In this document: piece by piece, positions 8,618 through 16,157 of the stretch
Layout: the number at the start of each line of letters is the position of its first letter
Position numbering within the stretch: position 1 is the first letter of the stretch
Assembly (NCBI GenBank): GCA_020632595.1
Contig: JACKFF010000008.1
Coordinates: 1 to 64,000, forward strand
Length of the DNA stretch: 64,000 nucleotides
DNA from: Nitrospiraceae bacterium
Lineage (GTDB): Bacteria; Nitrospirota; Nitrospiria; Nitrospirales; UBA8639
Reading direction: 5' to 3'
Translations under genes and position numbers: made by a program
The notes under the pieces: model-generated
What the model was told of the DNA's origin: nothing
What the model saw: the letters and a program-made list of their open reading frames with translations, nothing else
Database searches by the model: none

Positions 8618-10123
8618 ATGAGGAAGCCGTTGAGTTTTTCAAGAGAACCATCACGTCGAGAGGCTATCCATGAAGAGTTTCTTCGCCGCGCAGGCAGGAT
8701 TCCATTTCTTGGCTTCGGCTTATCGGTGGATGTGTATTCTCCTGATGTCTTTGACTTGTATCAGGAGCTTCGACGTGAGCAAATCCCTATGGGTTATCTT
8801 GAAATTTTCCATGCCGCTTCTGAAGCGTTGAAGGTGGTTCGAACTCGGCTTCCTGACATTCCCTTGGCTTACCATGCCGAGGGGGTATGGGTCACGCAAC
8901 CCGATTGGGACACCGCATACAATACTCAAGAGCGATTGCGGGCAATCGCCTCTAATCTTCGAATGTTACGGGCTCTTTGGGTCAATCAAGAATGTGCGGC
9001 CAAAGAAATAGCCGGTCATTCATTTGGAACCTATTTGCCTCCTGTCTTTACGAGAGCTTCTGCCGACATTACCGCTTACCAGGCGTGGAAGGTTCAGTCT
9101 CAGCTTGATGAATGTGCTTGGGGGCCACAGGCTCACTCGCCATTGCTGCTTTTGGAGAGTCCACCATTAACCTATTTTTTGATGGGTGAAATGCCGTATG
9201 CAGAATTTTTCTCGAACATTACCGCCAAAGCGCCCTGTGGGTTAGTCTTAGATCTTGGACATGTTTGGACGGTCTATCGATATTCTGGGGCCTGGCGGAA
9301 GCAAAGCCTTGAGGCATTTTTCGAAGATTTTCTTGAGCAATTTCCCCTTGAGAGAGTGATTCAAATTCATATTGCAGGTCTGGATTGCCATCCGCATATA
9401 CTCACACAAGTGGGATCAGAACGATATAAAAATCCTCCTGATTGGATTGACGCCCATGAAGCTTCCATTCCGGACGAATTACTAATGCTCTTGGCTTGGG
9501 TGATAAGGGAGCCTCGGCTACTCAATCTTAAAGGCATCGCCCTAGAAGTCGATAATAAGCAAATACCGCTCATATGCCGGGAAATGAAAACGGTATTGAA
9601 GATCGTGGAGTCTTTTGTGCCTGTGCCGGCCCGGGTGCCCTCACCCGACACAAACCTTCAAAGTGCAGCATCCTGTCGCGTGGAAAACGTTGAACCTCCT
9701 CAGGAAACTCGTGATGTATTAATCCGCCAATACAGAGAATACATGGCATTGGTCAATGAAGTTCTAAGTGGCCGGCTGGATGTCCCTAGCCAATGGGATA
9801 CTGAAATGAATAAAGGGCTTCATCTATATGCAAATAAGTATTTGCCCTATGAAATTCTCTCATGGGGTGGAGATGTGAGGGTAATGTTTCCCAATGCGTG
9901 TGCTATTTTGGATCAATATGGGATTTCCTTGAAACAATTCGTGCAATTTTGGTTTGCCCATCCTCGAAGTTCTGAATCCGAATATGATTTCTTCCTGCTC
10001 AAAATTGAGGTATTTGTGGAATTTATCGAGCAGGTGTTTCCTGCGGCGAGTTCACTTGTCAGACAGGAAGCCGAGTTTCTTGCTCAAGGCTATCGCCTCG
10101 CGTCTCAGGGGCCATGGTCGTAA
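8618..10123 (+). CDS. DUF692 (MbnB/TglH-like) protein with a C-terminal extension
   Basis: The N-terminal 340 residues form a DUF692 TIM barrel, the family of multinuclear-iron enzymes MbnB and TglH that modify cysteines in peptides. Expected metal ligands are visible: His86 (YHAEG), Glu180 (LLLES), Asp212 and His215 (LDLGHVW), His251 (IHIAG), Asp278, His280 and Asp286 (DAHEASIPDE). Residues about 365-501 form a separate helical domain (NKYLPYEI, FPNACAIL, FWFAHPRSS, VFVEFIEQ). Its pattern resembles the HvfC/DUF2063 partner domain, so this may be a fused B-C pair (inference). At 501 residues it is much longer than single-domain DUF692 proteins (about 280). No precursor peptide gene was found beside it. 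The substrate is unknown. Confidence 0.72.
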   Translation: MRKPLSFSREPSRREAIHEEFLRRAGRIPFLGFGLSVDVYSPDVFDLYQELRREQIPMGYLEIFHAASEALKVVRTRLPDIPLAYHAEGVWVTQPDWDTAYNTQERLRAIASNLRMLRALWVNQECAAKEIAGHSFGTYLPPVFTRASADITAYQAWKVQSQLDECAWGPQAHSPLLLLESPPLTYFLMGEMPYAEFFSNITAKAPCGLVLDLGHVWTVYRYSGAWRKQSLEAFFEDFLEQFPLERVIQIHIAGLDCHPHILTQVGSERYKNPPDWIDAHEASIPDELLMLLAWVIREPRLLNLKGIALEVDNKQIPLICREMKTVLKIVESFVPVPARVPSPDTNLQSAASCRVENVEPPQETRDVLIRQYREYMALVNEVLSGRLDVPSQWDTEMNKGLHLYANKYLPYEILSWGGDVRVMFPNACAILDQYGISLKQFVQFWFAHPRSSESEYDFFLLKIEVFVEFIEQVFPAASSLVRQEAEFLAQGYRLASQGPWS

Positions 10124-10234
10124 CCACGTCGGTGCCCTGCAAAATTGGTTCTGTCTGTCAGTGACCTGATCGAAAAAAGGCGTTTTGGACCGGTCGGTTG
10201 AATGTTGGGCTGAGAGCTTCTGCTGGTTAGGAAA

Positions 10235-11104
10235 TTAAGAGTTCTTGGCCTGGGCGGCCGTTCCTGTAGACAGGGCTTGATGAATTTCCTGAATGAGGCG
10301 TAATTCGATGTCGGTGATTTCAGATTGTTGGGCTGCGAACATCTGCCCGTTTTTGGAAAGCTTTTCAAATTCGGCACGGACCCAGATTATGGTATGATCG
10401 GAAGGTCCTTTCTCAATCGAGAGAAGGTATTGGTTGCGAAAACCTGATAGTTCCAGCGAAGGAGGAAGAGACGTTTTGCGATCAGTAATATAGACGGCCT
10501 TTTGATCTGTTTGCATGCTGGCCAGTATTGAATAGCCATTTTTTGTGAGTGCGCCTTCTATGATTTCTGAAGCCGAGGAAAAGGGAAACGGCAACTCCTG
10601 ACTTTGACCGCCAATTTGATGAAGCGTCAAGGTCTTTCTCATTTGGTCTCGTTGGCTCCTGAGCCATTTGTTTTCTCCTTCCAACTTTCGATGTTCTTGT
10701 TCCAAAGTTTTAATTCTGGCTCCATCTTTTTTGGGGCTATTCACCAATTCGGCCATTTTGGCCTGTGCGTCTCGGAGTTGTTCCTGGTGGGTTAATTCTG
10801 CATCGCGTAGCTGCGATTCATAGGATTCTGCGGTTTTTCTAGATTCCTGATTCAATAAGTCGATTTGTTGCTGCATGACTTTGTTCCCCTCCTGGAGGGA
10901 ATGAATAACCGACTCCAATTTAATCGCCTGTTTTTTGAGTTGAATGTTTTCTTCTTCAAGCCCGGAGTTATTTTGGGGACAACCAGTCAGCATAAGAAGA
11001 ATGAGCATTCCTGCGCCAATGGATAGGACTTTGCTGCCTGGGCAAGTGAGAATATCTGGCCTCTGCTGGGATGGTAGGCAGTGCTGGAATGCTTGAGTTT
11101 TCAC
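10235..11104 (-). CDS. Coiled-coil lipoprotein of unknown function
   Basis: The GTG start at 11104 gives 289 residues with a lipobox (LMLTGC, Cys42), so the protein should be lipid-anchored. The n-region before the hydrophobic segment is unusually long (about 25 residues). Residues 50-150 are a strong coiled coil rich in Glu, Gln and Lys. The C-terminal third is a small alpha/beta domain ending in a helical segment. The tail VEDQ-like acidic signals seen in BamC-type lipoproteins are absent and I do not recognise the family. The gene converges on the DUF692 gene and diverges from the MBL hydrolase. Confidence 0.72.
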   Translation of the reverse strand: MKTQAFQHCLPSQQRPDILTCPGSKVLSIGAGMLILLMLTGCPQNNSGLEEENIQLKKQAIKLESVIHSLQEGNKVMQQQIDLLNQESRKTAESYESQLRDAELTHQEQLRDAQAKMAELVNSPKKDGARIKTLEQEHRKLEGENKWLRSQRDQMRKTLTLHQIGGQSQELPFPFSSASEIIEGALTKNGYSILASMQTDQKAVYITDRKTSLPPSLELSGFRNQYLLSIEKGPSDHTIIWVRAEFEKLSKNGQMFAAQQSEITDIELRLIQEIHQALSTGTAAQAKNS

Positions 11105-11349
11105 CGGCTCAGCATATCCGTGTAGGGAAGATTGTGTTGTGGTTGGATCAAATGGGTACCTTTTATTAGGTATTTTAGGCTTAAACGGTTCTTATTTCAA
11201 ACTTCCATATTGAGGCAGGTATCAAAGAAGGGGAATTGTCTGAAATTCCAAAGTGAAATTGTGCCAATCTGCACTAGAGAAGTAATAGAGAGGTAAGTGT
11301 TCACTAAGTTTAATCCACTGTTTTATCCGTGTCGTTTAAGGAGATCCCG

Positions 11350-11988
11350 ATGAATCAGCTCATTCGAATAACTTTCCCCGTCCCTCCACTTTCATGTAAT
11401 TGTTCGATTATCGGTGACAAGGAAACTAAGCAGGCCATTGTGGTGGACCCAGGAGGAAATCCTGAACGCATACTCGGGGAAATTGATGCCCTGGGGTTCA
11501 CCGTCACGTCAATTTTGCATACGCATGCTCATTTTGACCATTTCTTAGCCTCCGGTCATATTAAGCAAGCGACGGGGGCACCTCTGTGTTTGCATTCCCA
11601 TGATCAAAATCTTTGGGACATGCTGGAAATTCAATGCCGAATGTTCAGCATTCCTTATGTGCCTGCCCCTCCGCCGGACCGTTGGATTAAAGAAGAATCG
11701 GAGGTGCGTGTGGGTTCCTGTTCAGGAACTGTGATCCATACTCCTGGCCATACTCCCGGGTCGGTATGCTTTTTCTTTGAAAGCCAAAATCTGGTGTTTT
11801 CCGGGGACACCTTGTTCCGTGGCGGAATTGGCAGAACCGACCTGTGGGGTGGAGATGGTCAGCTAATTGAGCGATCTATTCGCGAACGCTTGTACACCCT
11901 CAAAGAAAGTACAACCGTCATACCCGGACATGGGCCTGAATCGTCCATTGGATGGGAGCGGGAACATAATATGTTTGTGCATGGATAA
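11350..11988 (+). CDS. MBL-fold metallo-hydrolase (glyoxalase II-like)
   Basis: A 212-residue metallo-beta-lactamase-fold hydrolase of the compact glyoxalase II-like group. The metal motif HTHAHFDH is followed by the downstream ligands in HTPGHTPGS, SGDTLF and PGHGPES. These support a dinuclear zinc or iron site. Likely substrates are thioesters such as S-lactoylglutathione or related compounds, but the family is broad and this is not proved. The start is ATG 11350, with an AAGGAG ribosome-binding site 7 bases upstream. A GTG at 11329 is in frame but has no such site. No signal peptide is seen, so it should be cytoplasmic. Confidence 0.85.
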   Translation: MNQLIRITFPVPPLSCNCSIIGDKETKQAIVVDPGGNPERILGEIDALGFTVTSILHTHAHFDHFLASGHIKQATGAPLCLHSHDQNLWDMLEIQCRMFSIPYVPAPPPDRWIKEESEVRVGSCSGTVIHTPGHTPGSVCFFFESQNLVFSGDTLFRGGIGRTDLWGGDGQLIERSIRERLYTLKESTTVIPGHGPESSIGWEREHNMFVHG

Positions 11989-12614
11989 TTATTGCCGAAT
12001 TATTGGGTTTTGATGCAGGAGAAAGACGAGTAGATGCTATCCATCTCTGTAAATTGTTGAGGTTGTTTTCGGGGCTTACTTGGAGAAGCGGACATTAACC
12101 CTTTTGGACTATTGCCGGAATGGTAAATGAAAAAATTGTAGGATGGTTTCCATCCTGGAGCCCTGTTGTATTGTAGGCCTGAAAGTTGCCGCCATCTGTG
12201 TGATCGGAATCACCATGCATTCGCATGGTTTGAGCAACGCCTCAATCAAGTGTATCCAAAATTATGGGATTGTCATTGTGGGTGAGGACAAAAAGTTGGG
12301 ATTAAGAAGAAAATGGTCTTAAAAATGAATCTCTCGTCTCAAAAACTCATTTACCATGAAGGAAAGGACTTGTAATCACACGGAAATTATTGAAAAATAA
12401 TCTGGTAATCGCTCACCCTCTTCTGGATTTAAAGAAAGCACTGCTTTGTTTTTATCGGTCAAGAATCGCAATGATAAAAACCTTCTTGCGTCGTAGAATG
12501 CCATGTGCTATAACCAACCCTCTCGTTGAAACTTAAACTATATAATTCAGAAAATTGGCTTGCGTTCTTAGGTAAAACTTTCATTATCAACAGCTTCTCA
12601 TGAGGAGGTAGGCG
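11989..12614. other. Long intergenic region with one hairpin
   Basis: About 620 bases without a convincing gene separate the MBL hydrolase from the cupredoxin. A perfect inverted repeat accatgc-attc-gcatggt lies at 12212-12229 without a T run. The A+T-rich second half probably holds the cupredoxin promoter, but no clear -35/-10 pair was identified. Confidence 0.4.
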
Positions 12615-13112
12615 ATGCACAGAGTGCTTCTATCCGTCCTTTTAAGTGTAGTGTTCGTTGCGGTCAGTAGTTCAGGCGCATTTGCATTACAGTCAGGTGG
12701 TGTGGAAATTGGTGACCTTGAAACGGGGTCTGTCGTGGGCCAGCCGTTTACAAAGCTGGATGTTGATCTTGAGTTCACTGCTATGGAAATTGGTGGAAAG
12801 AAAGTCTGGTATCCCCCTACTTCAATTTTGAGTCTTGTTTCTAGTGCCACAGGTGGAAGAGCTGGACGACCCATCTTGTTCAAAGTAACCAACAATATGG
12901 ATAAGGAGCATGGCTTTGAGCTTTCCGCGGATTCAGCTTTTGCCGCTCCGACGTCGATGCATATTAAGCTTGTTTTGGCTCCTGGGGAAACCAAATATAT
13001 CGGTATTCCCATGAGTGATCTCACTTACGTGACGTCTAACAATTTATTGAACTACAAGTGTCAATTACATGCAGCGCATTTGGGTGGACAATTATTGATT
13101 CTGACCAAGTAG
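12615..13112 (+). CDS. Periplasmic cupredoxin-domain protein
   Basis: A secreted 165-residue single-domain cupredoxin, probably an electron carrier or copper binder. A signal peptide covers about residues 1-25 (cleavage near GAFA-LQSG). Copper-ligand candidates are His99 (KEHGFEL), then Cys149, His152 and His155 in the loop KCQLHAAH. The usual plastocyanin pattern is C-x2-H-x2-M. Here the third position is His, so the axial ligand and colour of the site may be unusual. A GAGGAGG ribosome-binding site precedes the ATG. The gene has its own upstream region and is closed by a strong bidirectional terminator. Confidence 0.78.
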   Translation: MHRVLLSVLLSVVFVAVSSSGAFALQSGGVEIGDLETGSVVGQPFTKLDVDLEFTAMEIGGKKVWYPPTSILSLVSSATGGRAGRPILFKVTNNMDKEHGFELSADSAFAAPTSMHIKLVLAPGETKYIGIPMSDLTYVTSNNLLNYKCQLHAAHLGGQLLILTK

Positions 13113-13128
13113 GCATTGCGTATATAAA

Positions 13129-13164
13129 AAAGCCCCATCCTTATTACAGGATGGGGCTTTTTTA
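13129..13164. terminator. Bidirectional rho-independent terminator
   Basis: An 11-bp stem (agccccatcct/aggatggggct) flanked by A and T runs on both sides lies between the convergent cupredoxin gene and the minus-strand gene at 13188. It can terminate transcription from both sides. Confidence 0.88.
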
Positions 13165-13187
13165 ATGACTGAATTTCTCTTTTTTTA

Positions 13188-13520
13188 CTATACTTCCTCA
13201 TCATTCTGGCAATCCACGTTAGCATTCAACGGAATTTTTTGAGCCGCAAGAAGTTCTCCTCCTACCACCAACAATAAAAACCGACTTTCCGTCGGTTCAT
13301 CCTCCGGTAAATTCCTGACACTGGTGTTGAGATCGACGATCATTTCTTCCGCAGACTCTTTTGATGTGTTGTTAATAACCCAGAAGTAGTGGCTACCTTT
13401 GGGGTAGAGATTAGAGACAAACCGGTCGATAGCGCTGGAAATCGATGGGGAAGCGGAAATGCTGGTAGAGGAAAATAAAACTAAAGAAAGCACGAGAATT
13501 AATTTTGGGAGGTAGCGCAT
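13188..13520 (-). CDS. Small secreted protein of unknown function
   Basis: A 110-residue exported protein. The signal peptide (MRYLPKLILVLSLVLFSSTS...) is cleaved near SISA-SPS. The mature part is soluble and acidic, with one cysteine near the C terminus (ANVDCQNDEEV). I do not recognise a family. The ATG at 13520 is preferred because a GGAGG ribosome-binding site sits 7 bases upstream. An ATG 18 bases earlier (13538) has no such site. It shares the terminator at 13129 with the convergent cupredoxin gene. Confidence 0.65.
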   Translation of the reverse strand: MRYLPKLILVLSLVLFSSTSISASPSISSAIDRFVSNLYPKGSHYFWVINNTSKESAEEMIVDLNTSVRNLPEDEPTESRFLLLVVGGELLAAQKIPLNANVDCQNDEEV

Positions 13521-13744
13521 ACGAGGCCTCCATGGCATGGGGTAAAGGTTTTCTTGGGGGGGGATGTGGTTAGAAGGTTCTTTTCTCCATCCTTTCTATG
13601 GCTGAAATCATATCAGCTTACATGATATCTTATCGTGGGTGTGTTATTTGAGCAAATCGCCAAATAATACAAATGTGTTTGCCTGGAGCAAAAGCAGGAT
13701 TGAGGCAAAAGGGTTTTTAGGAAAATAAGGATATATGGAGAATA

Positions 13745-14242
13745 ATGTTGTCTTTTTTGCAAGGTAAAGGTGTCCCTAGTAAAAAGCGAATCGTTTTTCT
13801 TCTGGTAATGGCGTTATTTCTGATTTCCGGGGCCCTATTGTTTAATGCCCCGGAACAGACACAAGTCATCAATGTAAATTTCCCCGGCGGTGGGGTGTTG
13901 AAAGCGGAGGTTGCCGATACACCGGAAAAACTTTTATTCGGCTTGGCATTTAGAAATGTTCTCCCTCCTGGCGAGGGAATGATTTATATTTTTGAAAATT
14001 CCGGTCTCCATCGGGTCTGGACAAAAGAGTTTCAATTTCCTGTTGATGTGATTTGGGTTGATGAGAGTAAGGTTGTCGTGCATATAGTTAAAGGGGCTCT
14101 TCCTTGCAATGAAAGGCAGTGCCCCTGGTATGGGCCCCCGCCTCAAGATGCACGTTATATTGTGGAAGCCAATGCTGGGTTTGTGGATCAGGCCAAAGTT
14201 CAGGTAGGGGCACAGGTCACCTTTACATTGCTTGTCTCTTAA
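13745..14242 (+). CDS. DUF192 family exported protein
   Basis: DUF192 (PF02643) proteins are small beta-barrel proteins of unknown function, often exported. The hallmark segments are present: EVADTPEKLLFGLAFR, then GMIYIFENSGLHRVWTKE, FPVDVIWVDES and the final EANAGF. The N terminus (about residues 13-34) is a single hydrophobic segment that may be a signal anchor or an uncleaved signal peptide. The insert ALPCNERQCPWYG has two cysteines that could form a disulfide. It begins a short co-directional run with the Rieske protein (13-base gap), so the two are probably co-transcribed. Confidence 0.85.
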   Translation: MLSFLQGKGVPSKKRIVFLLVMALFLISGALLFNAPEQTQVINVNFPGGGVLKAEVADTPEKLLFGLAFRNVLPPGEGMIYIFENSGLHRVWTKEFQFPVDVIWVDESKVVVHIVKGALPCNERQCPWYGPPPQDARYIVEANAGFVDQAKVQVGAQVTFTLLVS

Positions 14243-14255
14243 AGATGAAACGGCT

Positions 14256-14648
14256 ATGAATGATTCAGATTTTGAGCATAGTATGGACTGCGGGGTAGAT
14301 GAACCGCTGAGTCCTAAAGAGGGATTTGTTTATGTTGGGAAGCTGGAGGATATCTCCAAAGGAAAGGGGCGCGTATTCAAAATCGACGGGAAAAGTGTAG
14401 CTGTTTTTCGCGTTGATGATCGTTGCTTTGCTATTAATGATATCTGTCCGCACCAGGGGGCCTCTCTGGGGAAGGGCCGATTAAAGGGTTTTCTGGTTTC
14501 TTGTCCGTGGCATCATCAACAATTTGACATTCGTTCGGGATTTGGTCCAGATGGGGGAGGCTATTGTGTGGTCAACTATGACGTAGTGGTTGATAAGGGG
14601 AATGTGTTTGTTTGTTTAAGAAAACGTGATTGGTTGACAGGAGAATAG
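14256..14648 (+). CDS. Rieske [2Fe-2S] ferredoxin-like protein
   Basis: A small soluble Rieske protein of about 130 residues. The two cluster motifs are CPHQGA and CPWHHQ, which fit the ferredoxin-type Cx1H...Cx2H arrangement in which one Cys and one His come from each motif. There is no membrane segment or export signal, so it is cytoplasmic and not a bc1-complex subunit. It may act as an electron donor in an oxygenase-like or redox reaction. ATG 14256 is chosen. A TTG at 14232 would overlap the upstream gene. It follows the DUF192 gene by 13 bases. Confidence 0.85.
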   Translation: MNDSDFEHSMDCGVDEPLSPKEGFVYVGKLEDISKGKGRVFKIDGKSVAVFRVDDRCFAINDICPHQGASLGKGRLKGFLVSCPWHHQQFDIRSGFGPDGGGYCVVNYDVVVDKGNVFVCLRKRDWLTGE

Positions 14649-14696
14649 TGGCTTTATCTGGCGGAGTATGACCGTAGTTTTTGTCAAGGTGAGAGC

Positions 14697-15011
14697 ATGA
14701 ATGTAGATCAAGTTCAAACAAAAGCGATTAAGGTTTTCCAATCGGACACATTTATGGTGCATTTATGGGAAGATCGGACCCGCGGGGAACAGTGGGTGCC
14801 AAGTTATGACCCCAAAGTGCTGGGATTAGTGGGAGATGAGTTTCTTCGAACGGTCAGTAACAATGCGGTAGATTCCGGTCAGCGATCATTTGAATTTCGG
14901 GCGTTGGAACCTGGAACACATTATTTGGAGTTTAGTAAAAGAATGGCATGGAAGTTTACAGCAGAAGATCGACGGATTTTTAGGGTCATCGTCTCCCCTC
15001 TGCCTTCCTGA
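14697..15011 (+). CDS. Chagasin-like (inhibitor I42 fold) small protein
   Basis: A 104-residue beta-rich protein. The order VHLWEDRTRGEQWVPS, SFEFRALEPGTHYLEF and FRVIV resembles the immunoglobulin-like fold of chagasin (I42), a cysteine-protease inhibitor. The canonical NPTTG loop is replaced by DRTRGEQW, so inhibitory activity is doubtful. No signal peptide is seen. The gene lies between the Rieske and aminotransferase genes in a co-directional run. I regard the fold assignment as tentative. Confidence 0.55.
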   Translation: MNVDQVQTKAIKVFQSDTFMVHLWEDRTRGEQWVPSYDPKVLGLVGDEFLRTVSNNAVDSGQRSFEFRALEPGTHYLEFSKRMAWKFTAEDRRIFRVIVSPLPS

Positions 15012-15024
15012 ATGAAATTAGGGT

Positions 15025-15879
15025 ATGTCGGATATCGGGTATCTCAATGGGCGCTTCTCTCCATTGGATGAGATTAGGATCTCTCCTGATGATCGTGGAT
15101 TCCTATTTGGGGATGGCATCTATGAAGTGATTCGTGCCTACCATGGGGTTCCTGCTTTTTGGAGTGAGCATTTTAACAGGCTGGTTAGGAGTGCTAAAGA
15201 AATCCGGATCAACTTTTCTTTAGAGCCACCCCAATTTCTTCGTCTCCTTCTTTCTGGCCTTCAGCAGAGTGGATATCAAGAAGGAAAAATCTATATTCAG
15301 GTGACCAGAGGTGTTGCTCCGCGTGAGCATACTTTCCCTTCTACCGGTGAACCTACAATCTTTTTGGCATTTCGGAATATGGTTGGATTGCCAACCGAAG
15401 TTTTCCAGCAGGGGGTAAGTGTTATTACCCTTCCTGATACTCGATGGCATCGCTGTGATATTAAAAGCCTTAATTTGCTTCCGAATGTCCTGGCCAAGCA
15501 AAAGGCCCGTGAGGCCGATGCCTTTGAGGGGATTTTTGTAAGAGATGGACAGGTGACTGAGGGGGCTACGAGTAATATTTTTGTGGTGAAAAATGGCCTA
15601 CTTATTACGCCGGAAAGAAATCATTTAGTCCTGGCTGGTGTGACACAGCAACAGGTGGCGACCTTAGCTCAGGCAAAAGGTTTGGACGTCCAATTTCGAC
15701 CAATTCATATTTCAGAGGTCCTGCAATCTGACGAAGTCTTTCTGGTAGGCACAACAATTGAGGTTTTGCCTGTTATTCAGGTGAATGGACACCTTATACA
15801 GGATGGAAAGCCAGGCCCCATTTCCACTGCTCTACAGAAGGATTTTTCCTCGTATGTTGCAGGGCTCACCTTGTCGTAG
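15025..15879 (+). CDS. Class IV aminotransferase (D-amino-acid transaminase-like)
   Basis: A PLP-dependent fold-type IV transaminase of 284 residues. The PLP lysine is Lys147 in DIKSLNLLPNV, and the phosphate-binding motif EGATSNIF follows. RGFLFGDGIYEV near the N terminus is typical of D-alanine transaminase and close relatives. Branched-chain transaminase (IlvE) or aminodeoxychorismate lyase are alternatives that sequence alone cannot fully exclude. The N-terminal RGFLFGDGIYE and the KSLN segment favour a D-amino-acid transaminase. It is cytoplasmic and the last gene of the 13745-15879 run. Confidence 0.85.
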   Translation: MSDIGYLNGRFSPLDEIRISPDDRGFLFGDGIYEVIRAYHGVPAFWSEHFNRLVRSAKEIRINFSLEPPQFLRLLLSGLQQSGYQEGKIYIQVTRGVAPREHTFPSTGEPTIFLAFRNMVGLPTEVFQQGVSVITLPDTRWHRCDIKSLNLLPNVLAKQKAREADAFEGIFVRDGQVTEGATSNIFVVKNGLLITPERNHLVLAGVTQQQVATLAQAKGLDVQFRPIHISEVLQSDEVFLVGTTIEVLPVIQVNGHLIQDGKPGPISTALQKDFSSYVAGLTLS

Positions 15880-16029
15880 CTTTGTAAAACCGGAAATTTA
15901 AAAGGCTGGGGTGAATTATTGTCCGTTAATCGGTGACAATTTGTCTATTTCCCAACATTCATTTTAGCAATGCCATTTTTTAGAGTAGTTGTGATATATG
16001 CAATGAAATCAAACTCATATCTTTCAGAC

Positions 16030-16058
16030 TTGACAGCCTCAATCGATTGGATTACCTT
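16030..16058 (+). promoter_or_regulatory. Possible promoter of the multicopper-oxidase gene
   Basis: A perfect TTGACA (16030-16035) is followed after 17 bases by TACCTT, a weak -10. It lies 100 bases upstream of the large multicopper-oxidase-like gene, within the only intergenic region before it. Confidence 0.3.
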
Positions 16059-16157
16059 TTGCGCTTGCCAATATTTTCATGGAATAGTATCGACTGTTTG
16101 AGTTTGTAGAATACGTATTTGGTTTGTCAGTTTATTTCACATTAAGGAGGCCGGTCC

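Noticed and set aside
12143..12322. 59-codon open frame in the region before the cupredoxin
   Set aside because: Has a hydrophobic stretch but no well-placed ribosome-binding site and it contains the palindrome at 12212; no family is recognised.
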